Notes: generated by a model from the letters alone, not told the origin. A DNA stretch of 64,000 bases from Fodinibius roseus (GCF_900129315.1 NZ_FQUS01000023.1:21652-85651); one strand, 5' to 3'; shown: positions 27,315 to 36,895, counted from the stretch's first letter. Numbers and translations: made by a program.

Positions 27315-30080
27315 ATGAACAGCTACCGGACATATGTTAAAGGCCGAAGATACGCCCAAGGCTGGATCCTCTTTATGCTCCTTGCGGGTATGGCCAACCT
27401 GTTGCAGGCCCAGGATACGGGAATGGGAAGAGCCGATACCCTGGGCAGGGGCATGACCGGTGGTGCCGGGCAACAGGGTCCCCCGGGAGAGCGGGGGGGG
27501 ACCGGCCAGCAGGGAGTCGCCCCTGTTCCCGAACAAGAGGGACAAATTAACTTCCAGTCGAGCGATTCGCTGGTTTTTGTATTCGATACCAGCCGCACGG
27601 CGACCCTCTATGGCTCGGCTTCGGTTTCTCATTCTGCGGGTCAGCTTAAAGCGGGTAAAGTCTCCCTCAATCTCGATCAAAATATTGTAAGTGCCGATAC
27701 GCAAACGCCCCAGGATACCCTGTCGCAACCCGTCCTGATCCGGGAAAATGACGAGGTGCGAAGCAACCGCATCGATTTTAATTACCAGACGGAAAAAGGA
27801 CGGTTTGAGGTGGCACGGGTGAATATACAGGATGGACGAGTTACCGGCACACGTGTTAAAAAAACCGGTCCTCATGTGGTCTTTTTGGAAGATGCCATCT
27901 ATTCCACCTGTATGCTCGATCATCCTCATTATTATATTAAGGCGGCTCGGATGAAAGTCGTGGATGAAGAAAAAATCTTCTTTGAGCGGGCCCGCCTGTT
28001 TATCCTGGATATTCCCTACCCGCTCGTCTTTCCCTTCGGGTACCTGCCGGGCAAGTTTGACCGCAAGCAATCGGGATTGCTGGAACCAACCTATGCCTTC
28101 CAGAACAAACAGACGCGCGGTCTCGGCCTGCAGAACCTGGGTTGGTTCCAGTATTTCAACGACTACATTACCGCACAGGCCTCGATGGATATTTTTACCT
28201 CGGGCTCCTACTTTGTGGATGCACAGACCAACTACAGGGTCCGCAACAAATTCGACGGGAGTATACAGATTGGGTATTCGAATGACAATTCGGGATTGGA
28301 GCCTACGGATCCCGGCTACCAGACCACCGTTCAAAAACGACTGGCTATTTCGCACCGTCAGGACTTCTCCCCCTATGCCAGTTTTAACAGCAACATCAAC
28401 CTGCGCACCGCCGATTATTTTCAACAGAATTCATACGATCCCACCGATCGTGCGGAAACAAGCACCAGCTCGAATGTAAATTACCGGTATCGTCACCCCG
28501 AAAATCTGTATAACTTCGACATATCCGTACGGCAGAACCAAAATTTCAAGACCAATGTCACACGGCTTTCCGGGCCGGATATGAATTTCAGTTTAAAACG
28601 CTTTTCCCCTTTTGAAAATGAACAAACGACCTCTGAGAACCAAAATTGGTACGAAAATATTTCGGTCAGCTACCAAAACACCTTTGACTCCGAGTTCGAC
28701 TATCGTCCCACCCGGGCCGACTCGGCCCGCTACAACTGGTTCGAAGCGCTCATGGATCCGGACAAATATCAGGAGGCTACCGGAGAAAACGAGCACTACC
28801 AATATGGCTTTCAGCAACAGGCCGATATCAGCCTGGGACAGATACTCAACAGCCGGTTCCTCAATCTGAGCGCCAACGCCAATTACAATGAGTACTGGTT
28901 TCCCACCACCACTTTAAAATCGTTCAATGCCGATTCCAATGAAGTAGAAGAGCGACGGGTACGGGGCTTTACCACAGCCCGCGATTTCTCGACGGGATTG
29001 AGCTTTTCCACGACCGTCTACGGGCTGATGAATGCCAAGATCGGAAAACTGCAAAGTTTTCGCCATACGCTTCGCCCCTCTCTTTCCCTTAGCTACCGCC
29101 CCGATTTCAGCAGCGATTTCTGGGGCTTTTATCGCACCGTACAAACGGATACCACCCGGCAAGCGGATGGAACCGTGCCGACCCGGCGCTATTCCATTTT
29201 TGAGAACGAGGTGTTCCGGGGTCCGGGTCGGGGCGAGCAGCGGTCGCTGGGCTTCAGCATCAACAATACCTTTGAGGCGAAGCAGGTCAAACGCGACTCC
29301 ACAGGCGAGAAGCAGGAGAATGTGATCCGGCTCATCGACCAGCTGAACATGAGCTCAAGCTATAACTTCGCGGCCGACAGCCTGAAACTGGCCGATCTCA
29401 ATACCTCTTTTTCCGCCCGTATCATTGATGGAATGAGCATCCGGGCCAGCGCCAATTTTAATTTTTATGAGCGGAATGAACAGGGCAACAAGATCGACCG
29501 GTTTTTGCTGCCCAACTCAGGGAAGCCGTTTGAGATGACGCGCTTCTCGGCCAGTACCAGCTACTCCTTTGACTGGGGACGCAGCGGGGGATTGCAAACC
29601 AGTAACCGGGACCCCTATTTCCCTGCAAACTACGATCCGCTCAACCAGCGGATATTCCACCCGGTGGATCCGCACTTTAACACCCAGCCGGTGCAGGAGT
29701 TCAACTCTCCTTTCTCTTTTTCTGTGAACTTCAGCTACCGGTGGAACCTGAATCCGACGGGCAGCAACCGTACCTCGGCGACTATCAATGCCAATAACAT
29801 TAACCTGAAACTTACCCCTCGGTGGGACTTCCGTACCCAGATCGGATACGATTTTGTCCGCAAGGAGCTCACTCCTTCCCAATTTTCGCTGAACAGGAGC
29901 ATGCACTGCTGGAATCTTTCCTTTACGATGAATCCCTTCGGGGAATCCCAGTACTACTTCTTTTCGCTCCGGATCGATGCGGGACAGCTGCAGGGGATCA
30001 TCCAAAAACTCCCGATCCTCAATAACCTTGAACGCAGTTCAACTCCCACAGGCCGGGGAGCCCCGCGTGGTTTTAGATAA
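27315..30080 (+). CDS. lptD: LptD-like outer-membrane LPS assembly protein
   Basis: 921 residues. An N-terminal signal peptide (cleavage probably after LLQAQ, near residue 33) is followed by a Gly/Pro/Gln-rich stretch (GAGQQGPPGERGGTGQQG), an OstA-like periplasmic beta domain (about 90-215) and a large beta barrel (about 220-880). The barrel includes the conserved LPYP-like IPYPLVFPFGYLPG segment. LptD inserts lipopolysaccharide into the outer leaflet of the outer membrane with LptE. The start at 27315 gives a proper signal peptide. The collagen-like stretch is unusual for the family. Confidence 0.88.
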   Translation: MNSYRTYVKGRRYAQGWILFMLLAGMANLLQAQDTGMGRADTLGRGMTGGAGQQGPPGERGGTGQQGVAPVPEQEGQINFQSSDSLVFVFDTSRTATLYGSASVSHSAGQLKAGKVSLNLDQNIVSADTQTPQDTLSQPVLIRENDEVRSNRIDFNYQTEKGRFEVARVNIQDGRVTGTRVKKTGPHVVFLEDAIYSTCMLDHPHYYIKAARMKVVDEEKIFFERARLFILDIPYPLVFPFGYLPGKFDRKQSGLLEPTYAFQNKQTRGLGLQNLGWFQYFNDYITAQASMDIFTSGSYFVDAQTNYRVRNKFDGSIQIGYSNDNSGLEPTDPGYQTTVQKRLAISHRQDFSPYASFNSNINLRTADYFQQNSYDPTDRAETSTSSNVNYRYRHPENLYNFDISVRQNQNFKTNVTRLSGPDMNFSLKRFSPFENEQTTSENQNWYENISVSYQNTFDSEFDYRPTRADSARYNWFEALMDPDKYQEATGENEHYQYGFQQQADISLGQILNSRFLNLSANANYNEYWFPTTTLKSFNADSNEVEERRVRGFTTARDFSTGLSFSTTVYGLMNAKIGKLQSFRHTLRPSLSLSYRPDFSSDFWGFYRTVQTDTTRQADGTVPTRRYSIFENEVFRGPGRGEQRSLGFSINNTFEAKQVKRDSTGEKQENVIRLIDQLNMSSSYNFAADSLKLADLNTSFSARIIDGMSIRASANFNFYERNEQGNKIDRFLLPNSGKPFEMTRFSASTSYSFDWGRSGGLQTSNRDPYFPANYDPLNQRIFHPVDPHFNTQPVQEFNSPFSFSVNFSYRWNLNPTGSNRTSATINANNINLKLTPRWDFRTQIGYDFVRKELTPSQFSLNRSMHCWNLSFTMNPFGESQYYFFSLRIDAGQLQGIIQKLPILNNLERSSTPTGRGAPRGFR

Positions 30081-30163
30081 CAGGTAGAGGTAAAAAGCTG
30101 CAATTTTCCAATCTTCGAGCTAAATCACCCATTTTGATAAAGTTTATGCAACGGATTTTTGAA

Positions 30164-30177
30164 TTCATCATGATGAA
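30164..30177. repeat. Palindrome between convergent lptD and ribE
   Basis: TTCATCATGATGAA is a perfect 14-base palindrome, flanked outside by AAAGTTT (near 30140) and AAACTTT (30176-30182). It lies in the 218-base gap where the two genes meet tail to tail and may act in termination. Confidence 0.35.
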
Positions 30178-30298
30178 ACTTTGTCATCCGGAATGAACAA
30201 TATCGGATAGCTGATAGCTGAGTATAACTATTCAGCAAAACATATCCCGGGAAAGAATGGGTATGCTTGAAAAAGGGTGAAAGGTCCCAGCCGTACCC

Positions 30299-30892
30299 TT
30301 ATTTTCTGCGATTCTCCATGTACTTAATAACATACTTACCCAACACATCAAACTCCAGGTTGACCGTATCGCCCGCATTCCTGGTTTTCAGGTTGGTATG
30401 TTCATAGGTATACGGAATAATAGCGACCGTAAAAGCATTCTCTTGCTCCCGGGCTACCGTCAGGCTGATACCATCGAGGGCGATGCTTCCGCGTCCGACC
30501 ACCAGCGCCGTATGCTCTGCAGGGTAGGATACGGTCAGCAACCAATCCGATCCCTCCTTTTCAATCTGCTGTATCGTGCCGATAGCATCAACATGGCCCT
30601 GAACAAGATGACCATCCAGCAGCTGATCGGGACGCAATGAACGTTCCAGGTTCAGCAGATCCTCTTCCACGAGGTCCCCAATATTCGTTTTGCGCAATGT
30701 CTCCTCCACGCTTTGGACCGTAAATGTTGTTTCATTATGCCTTGTAACCGTGTGGCATACGCCATTGATACTAATGCTTTGATCGACCTGCAGCTCATCT
30801 GCAAATCCACAGGCAATGGTGAGTTCCCTGCCGCCATCGGACGGGTCAATTTGCAGCAGTTGTCCCACTTCCTGAATAATTCCTGTAAACAT
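30299..30892 (-). CDS. ribE: Riboflavin synthase, alpha chain
   Basis: 197 residues. Converts two 6,7-dimethyl-8-ribityllumazine to riboflavin plus the pyrimidinedione. MFTGIIQEVG is the classic start, and two lumazine-binding repeats follow (ISINGVCHTV and then HLVQGHVDAIG; IALDGISLTVA in the second). Normal length. It lies about 135 bases downstream of ribD on the same strand, with an inverted repeat between them. I see no FMN riboswitch ahead of either gene. Confidence 0.96.
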   Translation of the reverse strand: MFTGIIQEVGQLLQIDPSDGGRELTIACGFADELQVDQSISINGVCHTVTRHNETTFTVQSVEETLRKTNIGDLVEEDLLNLERSLRPDQLLDGHLVQGHVDAIGTIQQIEKEGSDWLLTVSYPAEHTALVVGRGSIALDGISLTVAREQENAFTVAIIPYTYEHTNLKTRNAGDTVNLEFDVLGKYVIKYMENRRK

Positions 30893-30911
30893 AAGTTATT
30901 TGTTTGTTTTG

Positions 30912-31027
30912 CCTGGATTATTCACAGCCATTATTCCAATAGTTCATAAAAAGACCTTAATAGATTCTGAGGCCTTAAGATCTCATAGGATAACGAATCA
31001 TTCCATATTATTCATGAATAATCCAGG
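30912..31027. repeat. 13-bp perfect inverted repeat spanning the ribD-ribE gap
   Basis: CCTGGATTATTCA (30912-30924) and TGAATAATCCAGG (31015-31027) are exact reverse complements and enclose 90 AT-rich bases. The right arm touches the ribD stop codon. The layout is that of a very small inserted element or a structured spacer. Confidence 0.6.
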
Positions 31028-32143
31028 TTAAAAATATCCGCTGAATAGCAGGTCCTTGCCGACTTGACGCCACTGGGTTTCCCTGAGTTCCAAAACTTCC
31101 TCCATATGGTCGATGCCTATACCCATCACCGAGCGGGTGCCGCCGCCCAGCATTTTAGGGGCGATAAAAATTTCGACCTTGTCGACCAGCCGGTCGCGCA
31201 GGAGTGCCGAAGCCAGATTTTGTCCCCCTTCGACCAGAATAGAAGTGACCGGCAAGCTCCCGAGTTCCTGCAGGGCTTGTTTCAGATCAGTATGGCCCTC
31301 TTTTTCATCAACCAGCAGCGTCTTGCCCCGGAAATAATCGGACTGCAGCAAGCTCAGCATCGGGTCGGCCTCATTTCGAAACTTTTCCTCGTTATGTGTC
31401 AATACGATGGTCTTCTCCTCATACTGGTCCGTAAAGAGATTCAGCTCGTCCGGCAGGTCCAGCGGTCCGTCTATCACGATTCTCCTGGGCTGGCGTCCCT
31501 CGATATGGCGGACAGTCAGCCGCGGGTTATCCAGCAGGGCCGTATTCCGCCCGATCATCACTGCGTCATATCTGCTTCGCCAGCGGTGGACCATCGTCCG
31601 TGATTCCAAACTGCTTATCCACTCTGATTTACCGTCAGGGGCCGCGATATAACCATCCAGCGTCTGGGCGATTTTAAGGGTCACAAACGGACGGTTCAAA
31701 GCCTGGTGGTGCAGAAAGAATTCATTTTGTCGGCGGGCCTTTTCTTTCAGCAACCCCACATCCACGCTGATCCCCTGCTCCCTCAGGTACGAAATGCCCC
31801 GTCCTGCCACTTTGGGGGTCGGGTCTTCCATCGCCACTACCACGCGCCTGATGGGCAGCTCCCCCAACATTTTACAGCAGGGCGGGGTATGTCCCTCGTG
31901 GGCACAAGGTTCAAGCGTTACATAGACCGTTGCATCCTCCAGTCGCCCGCGATCCGTCACTGAATCCACCGCATTTTGCTCGGCATGAGCCTGGCCGTAC
32001 CGTTCATGATACCCCTGGCCTATTTTGGTGCCATCAGCAGAGACGATTACGCAACCTACCATGGGATTCGGAGAAACATAACCCGCTCCCCGGTCGGCTA
32101 TTTCAAGCGCCAGATTCATCCATTTCTCATCTGCTTTTGTCAT
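31028..32143 (-). CDS. ribD: Bifunctional riboflavin biosynthesis deaminase/reductase
   Basis: 371 residues from the ATG at 32143; an in-frame ATG at 32197 would add 18 residues unlike the family. The N-terminal deaminase has the zinc motifs HAEQNAV and EPCAHEGHTPPC; the C-terminal reductase has VTLKIAQTLDGYIA and GRNTALLDNPRLTVR with an NADPH-binding LVEGGQNLAS segment. It carries out the second and third steps of riboflavin synthesis from GTP. It follows the PpiD-like gene by 69 bases and precedes ribE. Confidence 0.95.
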   Translation of the reverse strand: MTKADEKWMNLALEIADRGAGYVSPNPMVGCVIVSADGTKIGQGYHERYGQAHAEQNAVDSVTDRGRLEDATVYVTLEPCAHEGHTPPCCKMLGELPIRRVVVAMEDPTPKVAGRGISYLREQGISVDVGLLKEKARRQNEFFLHHQALNRPFVTLKIAQTLDGYIAAPDGKSEWISSLESRTMVHRWRSRYDAVMIGRNTALLDNPRLTVRHIEGRQPRRIVIDGPLDLPDELNLFTDQYEEKTIVLTHNEEKFRNEADPMLSLLQSDYFRGKTLLVDEKEGHTDLKQALQELGSLPVTSILVEGGQNLASALLRDRLVDKVEIFIAPKMLGGGTRSVMGIGIDHMEEVLELRETQWRQVGKDLLFSGYF

Positions 32144-32212
32144 TTGTAAATCACAAAAAGCTTCCCGGGTTCCGATTGACTGAATATAATAAAACAAAAA
32201 GGGAAGGAAGCA

Positions 32213-33988
32213 TTAACCCTGCAGTACCCGGGAACGATTATCCTCGATATCCGCTTCTTCCTTGAGCTCTTCAATCCAGGTATTCAGGTAGGCAGCCTGC
32301 TTCTCTTTCCTCAGCTGTTGACGTATTTGACTGCGCTGCGAGGCGGTCATATTTGAAATATCGGCCTCCTGCAGTCGGTCAACCCGCAGTATAAATGCGG
32401 CGCTGGTGCCCTTGACAGGTTCCGACCGTTCGCCCTGGTCCAACCCGAAGATAGCACCGATAACGGCGGGTTCACGTCCTGCTCCCGGCAGGGTGGTTGC
32501 GTTCATGGCAATTCCCTGGGCCGTTGCCACTTCTTTGCCGGCGGCCTCTGCCAGAGCAGAGAGGGTACTGTGTTGTTCAAGCAGTTTCCCGGCCCGGCTA
32601 ACCGCCTGCTCTTTACGCTTCTCATTCACAACCGTGGTTCGAATTTGGTCTTTCACCTCTTCAAACGGCTGCACGCCGGCAGGAGTAATGTCGGTCACTT
32701 TCAGGACGACAAATTGTCCCGATAGTTCCACCGGTTCGGAAATATCGCCTTCCCCGGCATTAGTCAGGTAATTCATAATCTGCTGGCTTTGTCCGATACC
32801 GGAAATAAAACTGGTTCCCTTGGTAGCCAGACCCTCCCTGAGTTCCAGTCCCCGGCGTTCCGCCTCGGCTTCAAAGCCATCCTCTTCGGCAAAAAAGCTG
32901 AAATCATCCGCTTCCTTTGCCTGCTCGTCTATCGTAGCTACGGGATCAGCTGTTATATCGAGGCTAAACGGAACAAAGCTTATCTCAGAGCCGCTTTCAC
33001 TCACTTTTTTGAGCAGGTACACCCGTCCCTCATCGTTGATGACCTCGCTTACTTCCCCAACCTCCAGATCCACCACCGGAGCAAACAGTTCCCGTATTTC
33101 ATTCTCTTCCACAGTTCGGACATTAAAGGGGGTTGTGGACTGGTAGCTGTTCAGGAACAGCGAATCATTTTCGGCTTCAGCAAAATCAGACCGAAGGCTT
33201 TCCATCTCCTTCAGCGTGCGGGCGGTATCCTGCCTGGTCGGCGTCTTGTCAAAGCTCACATAATTAAATCGATAGGTTTCGCGCCGCTCGAACTGTTGCT
33301 GATTATTATTGTAATATTCTTTCAGATCGGCATCGGTCACCGAGATATCACTTTCCGGGATATCGGCATAGGGGAAACGTACGTAAGCGACGTCGGCCCG
33401 GGTGTTGTTACGAAGATACTGCTGTTCCACCTCATACTGGCTGACTTCCATGGACGACTGCAGATAATTATTCATTTTCTGCTGGCGGCGCTTTTGGCGC
33501 ATCTGATCTTCGATCGCAATCCACAGCTGTTTGTTTTCGGGCGACTCGATAGCAGTTTTCAACGCCACACGGTCGATGGTTCCGTCTTCCCGCTGGAATT
33601 GCTGCCGTATAAACGGATCGGGGTTTTCCCCCGTAATCATATTAACCACTTCCTGGTCGGTCACTTGAATTCCCAGCTCCTCCATTTTTTGCTGCAGCAA
33701 CTTTCCCGTCACCATCTCGTCCCATGCGCGCTGTTCAAAATTAGCCCGCATTTCGGAATCAACGGAATTTCCCGTCTGTTGAGAATACTGCTCGATATAG
33801 TAATTAATGCGGTTGTTATACTCTTCAAGCTCAATTGATTCTCCATTGACCGACCCGAGGGATTGGGAACCTCGCTGAATAACATCGAAAAAATTAGTGT
33901 CCGCCAACATCCATAATAATCCAAATGAGAATATAAGCACCCATAAAATCACGCTGGTACTTTTTCTCATTTTATCCATTACACCCAT
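32213..33988 (-). CDS. SurA/PpiD-like periplasmic folding factor
   Basis: 591 residues. A cytoplasmic N-terminus (MGVMDKMRKS), one transmembrane anchor (about 13-32) and a SurA-N-like helical domain (about 40-200: VNGESIELEEYNNRI, then KLLQQKMEELGIQVTDQEV) are followed by poorly conserved parvulin-like regions. The order and anchor match PpiD, the membrane-bound chaperone that helps newly exported outer-membrane proteins fold. The parvulin catalytic residues are not clearly present, so it may act only as a chaperone. Start at the ATG at 33988; the ATG two codons later is an alternative. Confidence 0.87.
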   Translation of the reverse strand: MGVMDKMRKSTSVILWVLIFSFGLLWMLADTNFFDVIQRGSQSLGSVNGESIELEEYNNRINYYIEQYSQQTGNSVDSEMRANFEQRAWDEMVTGKLLQQKMEELGIQVTDQEVVNMITGENPDPFIRQQFQREDGTIDRVALKTAIESPENKQLWIAIEDQMRQKRRQQKMNNYLQSSMEVSQYEVEQQYLRNNTRADVAYVRFPYADIPESDISVTDADLKEYYNNNQQQFERRETYRFNYVSFDKTPTRQDTARTLKEMESLRSDFAEAENDSLFLNSYQSTTPFNVRTVEENEIRELFAPVVDLEVGEVSEVINDEGRVYLLKKVSESGSEISFVPFSLDITADPVATIDEQAKEADDFSFFAEEDGFEAEAERRGLELREGLATKGTSFISGIGQSQQIMNYLTNAGEGDISEPVELSGQFVVLKVTDITPAGVQPFEEVKDQIRTTVVNEKRKEQAVSRAGKLLEQHSTLSALAEAAGKEVATAQGIAMNATTLPGAGREPAVIGAIFGLDQGERSEPVKGTSAAFILRVDRLQEADISNMTASQRSQIRQQLRKEKQAAYLNTWIEELKEEADIEDNRSRVLQG

Positions 33989-34460
33989 ATATAAAACCTC
34001 TTATCTTCGTCTTTTATATTCCAAAAACAATTGTTTACCAGAACACACTGGTCTATACTAACAAACCTGTAAATATACAAGAAGCCTGCACTAAGAGCAA
34101 TTCAGGGCCCTACAAAAAGTTTTTAAAGACCTAACCCGTATTTCTCACGCATAAAATATAGAATACCCCTAATCTTCTTAATAGCAAGGAGACCTAACCC
34201 GAATCTCACCAGGAAGCTTGTTCTTCAGCAAGGCGAAGGAAAATGACAGCGGGAGATGTCCCCCCTGCGCCCGGGACGCTATTGTTAGCTTTAACGCCGC
34301 TGACGGGCAATGTTTGCAGGATGTGGCACGCTGCTATTTTTTTGGCCTCAAAAATCGATATAACTTTATCTGTATCACAAGTGTACCACACTACACCAGG
34401 CATATCAGTGAGAACTGCGGGCTACTGCCGAAATGAATGCAAGCACAGTAACAAAAAAAC
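33989..34460. other. Intergenic region with a possible dispersed element
   Basis: About 470 bases between mlaD and the PpiD-like gene. On the minus strand the segment 34430 to 34085 contains two near-identical blocks, GTGAGATTCGGGTTAGGTCT (34193-34212) and GTGAGAAATACGGGTTAGGT (about 34125-34150), some 70 bases apart. Ahead of them is a frame (34206-34403) without plausible protein features. The block could be an old mobile or RNA element. No gene is called. Confidence 0.4.
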
Positions 34461-35390
34461 CTAAAAAACCTCTATCAAGCGCATGTGTTTAAGGTATTTC
34501 CCGGGATCTTCATTAATATTCTTAATCAAAAGATCCATTTCACCGGACAGGCTTTCCAGGTTGTCATACAGGCCGGGATCATTGACCAATTTGCCCAGGC
34601 TCCCTTCTCCGTTGTTGATCTTAACAAGCACCTCGCGCAGTTCCCGGTTGGTCTGCGTCAGTTCATGGCTCAATACTTCGAGCTCCGTGAGCGAACGGTC
34701 CAGCCCCGTCAACACTGAGTCAATACGCGATTTGTTCCGCGTGCTTACGGTGTCCATATTCGCCAAAAACTGTTGCGCGTGCGTTATGCTGAGCTCCAGG
34801 TCCGATCGTTTATTACGGAATAAGGTTGCCATCTCATCGGTAGACGTTTGAAGATTTGTCAAAGTGGTATCAATCTTTCCCTGGGCCTCTTCGTCAACCA
34901 TCGTGTTAAGCTCTTCGAGAAGGGTGTTGAGCTTCTCAAACGATTCCGATACATCTTCGCTCAGCTGCTCTCCCTCCTGCTTCAGGGTCTCCATCATCCC
35001 CCCCTCATAAATGCCCTTTATCTCATCGTTATGCTCTACGTCCTGCTGAGAATTACCCCGTATAATGACGATAGCCTTTTCATCGAGTAAGCCGGACGAC
35101 TGCAGATGAGCTTCTGAGTCTTTGGGAATATGAGTGTCCAGATCCAAACTCATGCTCACTTTCACGCTGTCTCCGTTTGAGAGCTGCATCGACTTGACGG
35201 ATCCGACCCTTACGCCACTGACAAAAATATAACTTCCCGGGGTCAGGCCGTCTGCCTGCACAAAATGGGCGTGGATTATTTTCGACTGCCGGAACATCGG
35301 CATATCTCCCATCAATCGATAGCCGAAAAACCCGGCCACCAGGGCAACTAAAATTGTTAACGCTACTTTTAACTCGTTACTTATCTTCAA
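34461..35390 (-). CDS. mlaD: MlaD-family (MCE) lipid transport protein
   Basis: 309 residues. An N-terminal transmembrane helix (about 8-24) is followed by one MCE domain (about 37-118: ADGLTPGSYIFVSGVRVGSV) and a long helical coiled-coil tail (about 130-300). MlaD hexamers sit in the periplasm on the MlaFE ABC transporter and shuttle phospholipids between the membranes. The tail is longer than in E. coli MlaD (183 residues) and could reach across the periplasm as in PqiB/YebT-type proteins. It is the last gene of mlaE-mlaF-mlaD, 11 bases after mlaF. Confidence 0.92.
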   Translation of the reverse strand: MKISNELKVALTILVALVAGFFGYRLMGDMPMFRQSKIIHAHFVQADGLTPGSYIFVSGVRVGSVKSMQLSNGDSVKVSMSLDLDTHIPKDSEAHLQSSGLLDEKAIVIIRGNSQQDVEHNDEIKGIYEGGMMETLKQEGEQLSEDVSESFEKLNTLLEELNTMVDEEAQGKIDTTLTNLQTSTDEMATLFRNKRSDLELSITHAQQFLANMDTVSTRNKSRIDSVLTGLDRSLTELEVLSHELTQTNRELREVLVKINNGEGSLGKLVNDPGLYDNLESLSGEMDLLIKNINEDPGKYLKHMRLIEVF

Positions 35391-35401
35391 AATATCTCCT
35401 G

Positions 35402-36142
35402 TTAACTTCTTATTTGATACTCACTGGCTGTTATAAAGTCCATCAAAATACGGTCCTCACTTTTTCTCAGCTCCTCCACGGTGCCGTGCCAATACAGGCT
35501 CTGCTCTTCCAGATAAGCAATCCGGTCGGCGATTTTCAGGACGCTGTGGATGTCATGCGTTACCACAATAGAGGTAATATTCAAATTATCCGCCATAGAT
35601 ATAATAAGCTGATTAATCTCCTCGGATGTCTGCGGATCGAGCCCGGAAGTAGGTTCGTCATAAATCAGGAAATCGGGCTGCAGAATAGTGGCCCTCGCCA
35701 GGGCTACTCTCCTGCGCATACCCCCCGACAGCTCTGCGGGCGATTGGTCCCCCGTGCCGGTTAAATTAACCATATCCAGTGCATCTTCTACCTTTTTTTT
35801 AATCTCATTTTCATCAAAATCCGAAAAATAGCGCAGAGGGAAGGCGATATTTTCAAATGTATTGAGCGAATCGAAAAGCGCGGATCCCTGAAACAACACC
35901 CCAAAGCGCTGCCTCATTTTGCGAAGATCGACATATTCAAGTTCAAATACATTATTCCCATCAATAATCACTTCGCCCGAATCAGGATACATTAACGCAT
36001 TAAAATGTTTGACCAGTACCGATTTGCCACAGCCCGACCGGCCAATGATTGCTACGGTTTCTCCATCTTCAATGTTGAATGAAACATCTTTCCAGACCAG
36101 ATTTGAACCAAAACTTTTTGTAAGATTACGTATCTCTATCAT
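35402..36142 (-). CDS. mlaF: ABC transporter ATP-binding protein MlaF
   Basis: 246 residues. Cytoplasmic ATPase of the Mla phospholipid transporter. Walker A GRSGCGKSVLVKH, signature LSGGMRRRVALARA, Walker B FLIYDEPTSGLDP and a switch histidine in VVTHDIHS are all intact. The middle gene of mlaE-mlaF-mlaD: 15 bases after mlaE and 11 before mlaD. Confidence 0.95.
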   Translation of the reverse strand: MIEIRNLTKSFGSNLVWKDVSFNIEDGETVAIIGRSGCGKSVLVKHFNALMYPDSGEVIIDGNNVFELEYVDLRKMRQRFGVLFQGSALFDSLNTFENIAFPLRYFSDFDENEIKKKVEDALDMVNLTGTGDQSPAELSGGMRRRVALARATILQPDFLIYDEPTSGLDPQTSEEINQLIISMADNLNITSIVVTHDIHSVLKIADRIAYLEEQSLYWHGTVEELRKSEDRILMDFITASEYQIRS

Positions 36143-36157
36143 AGGTCATTCCAATGA

Positions 36158-36895
36158 TTACAAAAACACAGCAGCAAGTACAAAATCAGCTAATAATACA
36201 TAAATACAACTTAAAACCGTAGCTTGTGTGGTGCTATTTCCGACTCCCTCGGCCCCGCCACTGGCATAATACCCTTTGAAACAGGAGACCGATGTTATCA
36301 CAAACCCAAATACGAAAGCTTTGAGAATACCGAAGGTTACATCCCACGGAAAAAAGAACTCCCTTGCGCCGGACATAAATTCGGCCGGCGAGACCGCACC
36401 GGAAAAATAACCTGCGACCAATCCGCCTAAGATACCGGAAACGCTGGCAAATATATACAGCATCGGAAACATAATAAGACCGGCCAATACGCGGGGCAGC
36501 ACCAGGAATGAAACCGAATTGAAGCCCATGGACTCCAGGGCATCGATCTGCTCGCTCACCCGCATGGTCCCCAGTTCCGTAGCAATGCGTGCGCCGACCT
36601 TTCCGGCCAGCACCAGACTCGTAATGACAGCGGCCAGCTCCATCAGCAGCGACTCTGAGGTAATGGCACCGATAATGGATACGGGAATAAAGGCGATGTC
36701 AAGCTGATATGCTGTTTGAATTGTCATCACTGCCCCGGTAAAAACACCGGTTAACAGTACAATAGGCACCGATTCATACCCAATCTTCAATAATTCATTG
36801 ATCAGGTTTTTCCTATAGGTATCTACCTCGTACAACGAACGAAGCGACCGGTACAAGAGCAGGCTGTACTTTCCGAATTGTTCAAGTGCTTCCAT
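36158..36895 (-). CDS. mlaE: MlaE-family permease
   Basis: 245 residues with five to six transmembrane helices. LTGVFTGAVMTIQTAYQL and the conserved ATELGTMRVSEQIDALESMG loop, which couples to the ATPase, define the MlaE family. Inner-membrane permease of the phospholipid transporter. First gene of the operon. The 119-base gap ahead of it is shared with the divergent K+ channel gene and must hold both promoters. Confidence 0.95.
   Translation of the reverse strand: MEALEQFGKYSLLLYRSLRSLYEVDTYRKNLINELLKIGYESVPIVLLTGVFTGAVMTIQTAYQLDIAFIPVSIIGAITSESLLMELAAVITSLVLAGKVGARIATELGTMRVSEQIDALESMGFNSVSFLVLPRVLAGLIMFPMLYIFASVSGILGGLVAGYFSGAVSPAEFMSGAREFFFPWDVTFGILKAFVFGFVITSVSCFKGYYASGGAEGVGNSTTQATVLSCIYVLLADFVLAAVFL

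Noticed and set aside
27228..28424. Minus-strand open frame of 398 codons opposite lptD
   Set aside because: Antisense shadow. The lptD frame has a signal peptide and family motifs, and this one has none.
30893..31027. Possible FMN riboswitch ahead of ribE or ribD
   Set aside because: None of the conserved FMN-aptamer boxes (such as AGGGGCAGGGTG) is present in this gap or in the 69 bases upstream of ribD.
32789..33838. Plus-strand open frame of 349 codons opposite the PpiD-like gene
   Set aside because: His/Phe/Ile-rich shadow with no recognisable domain.
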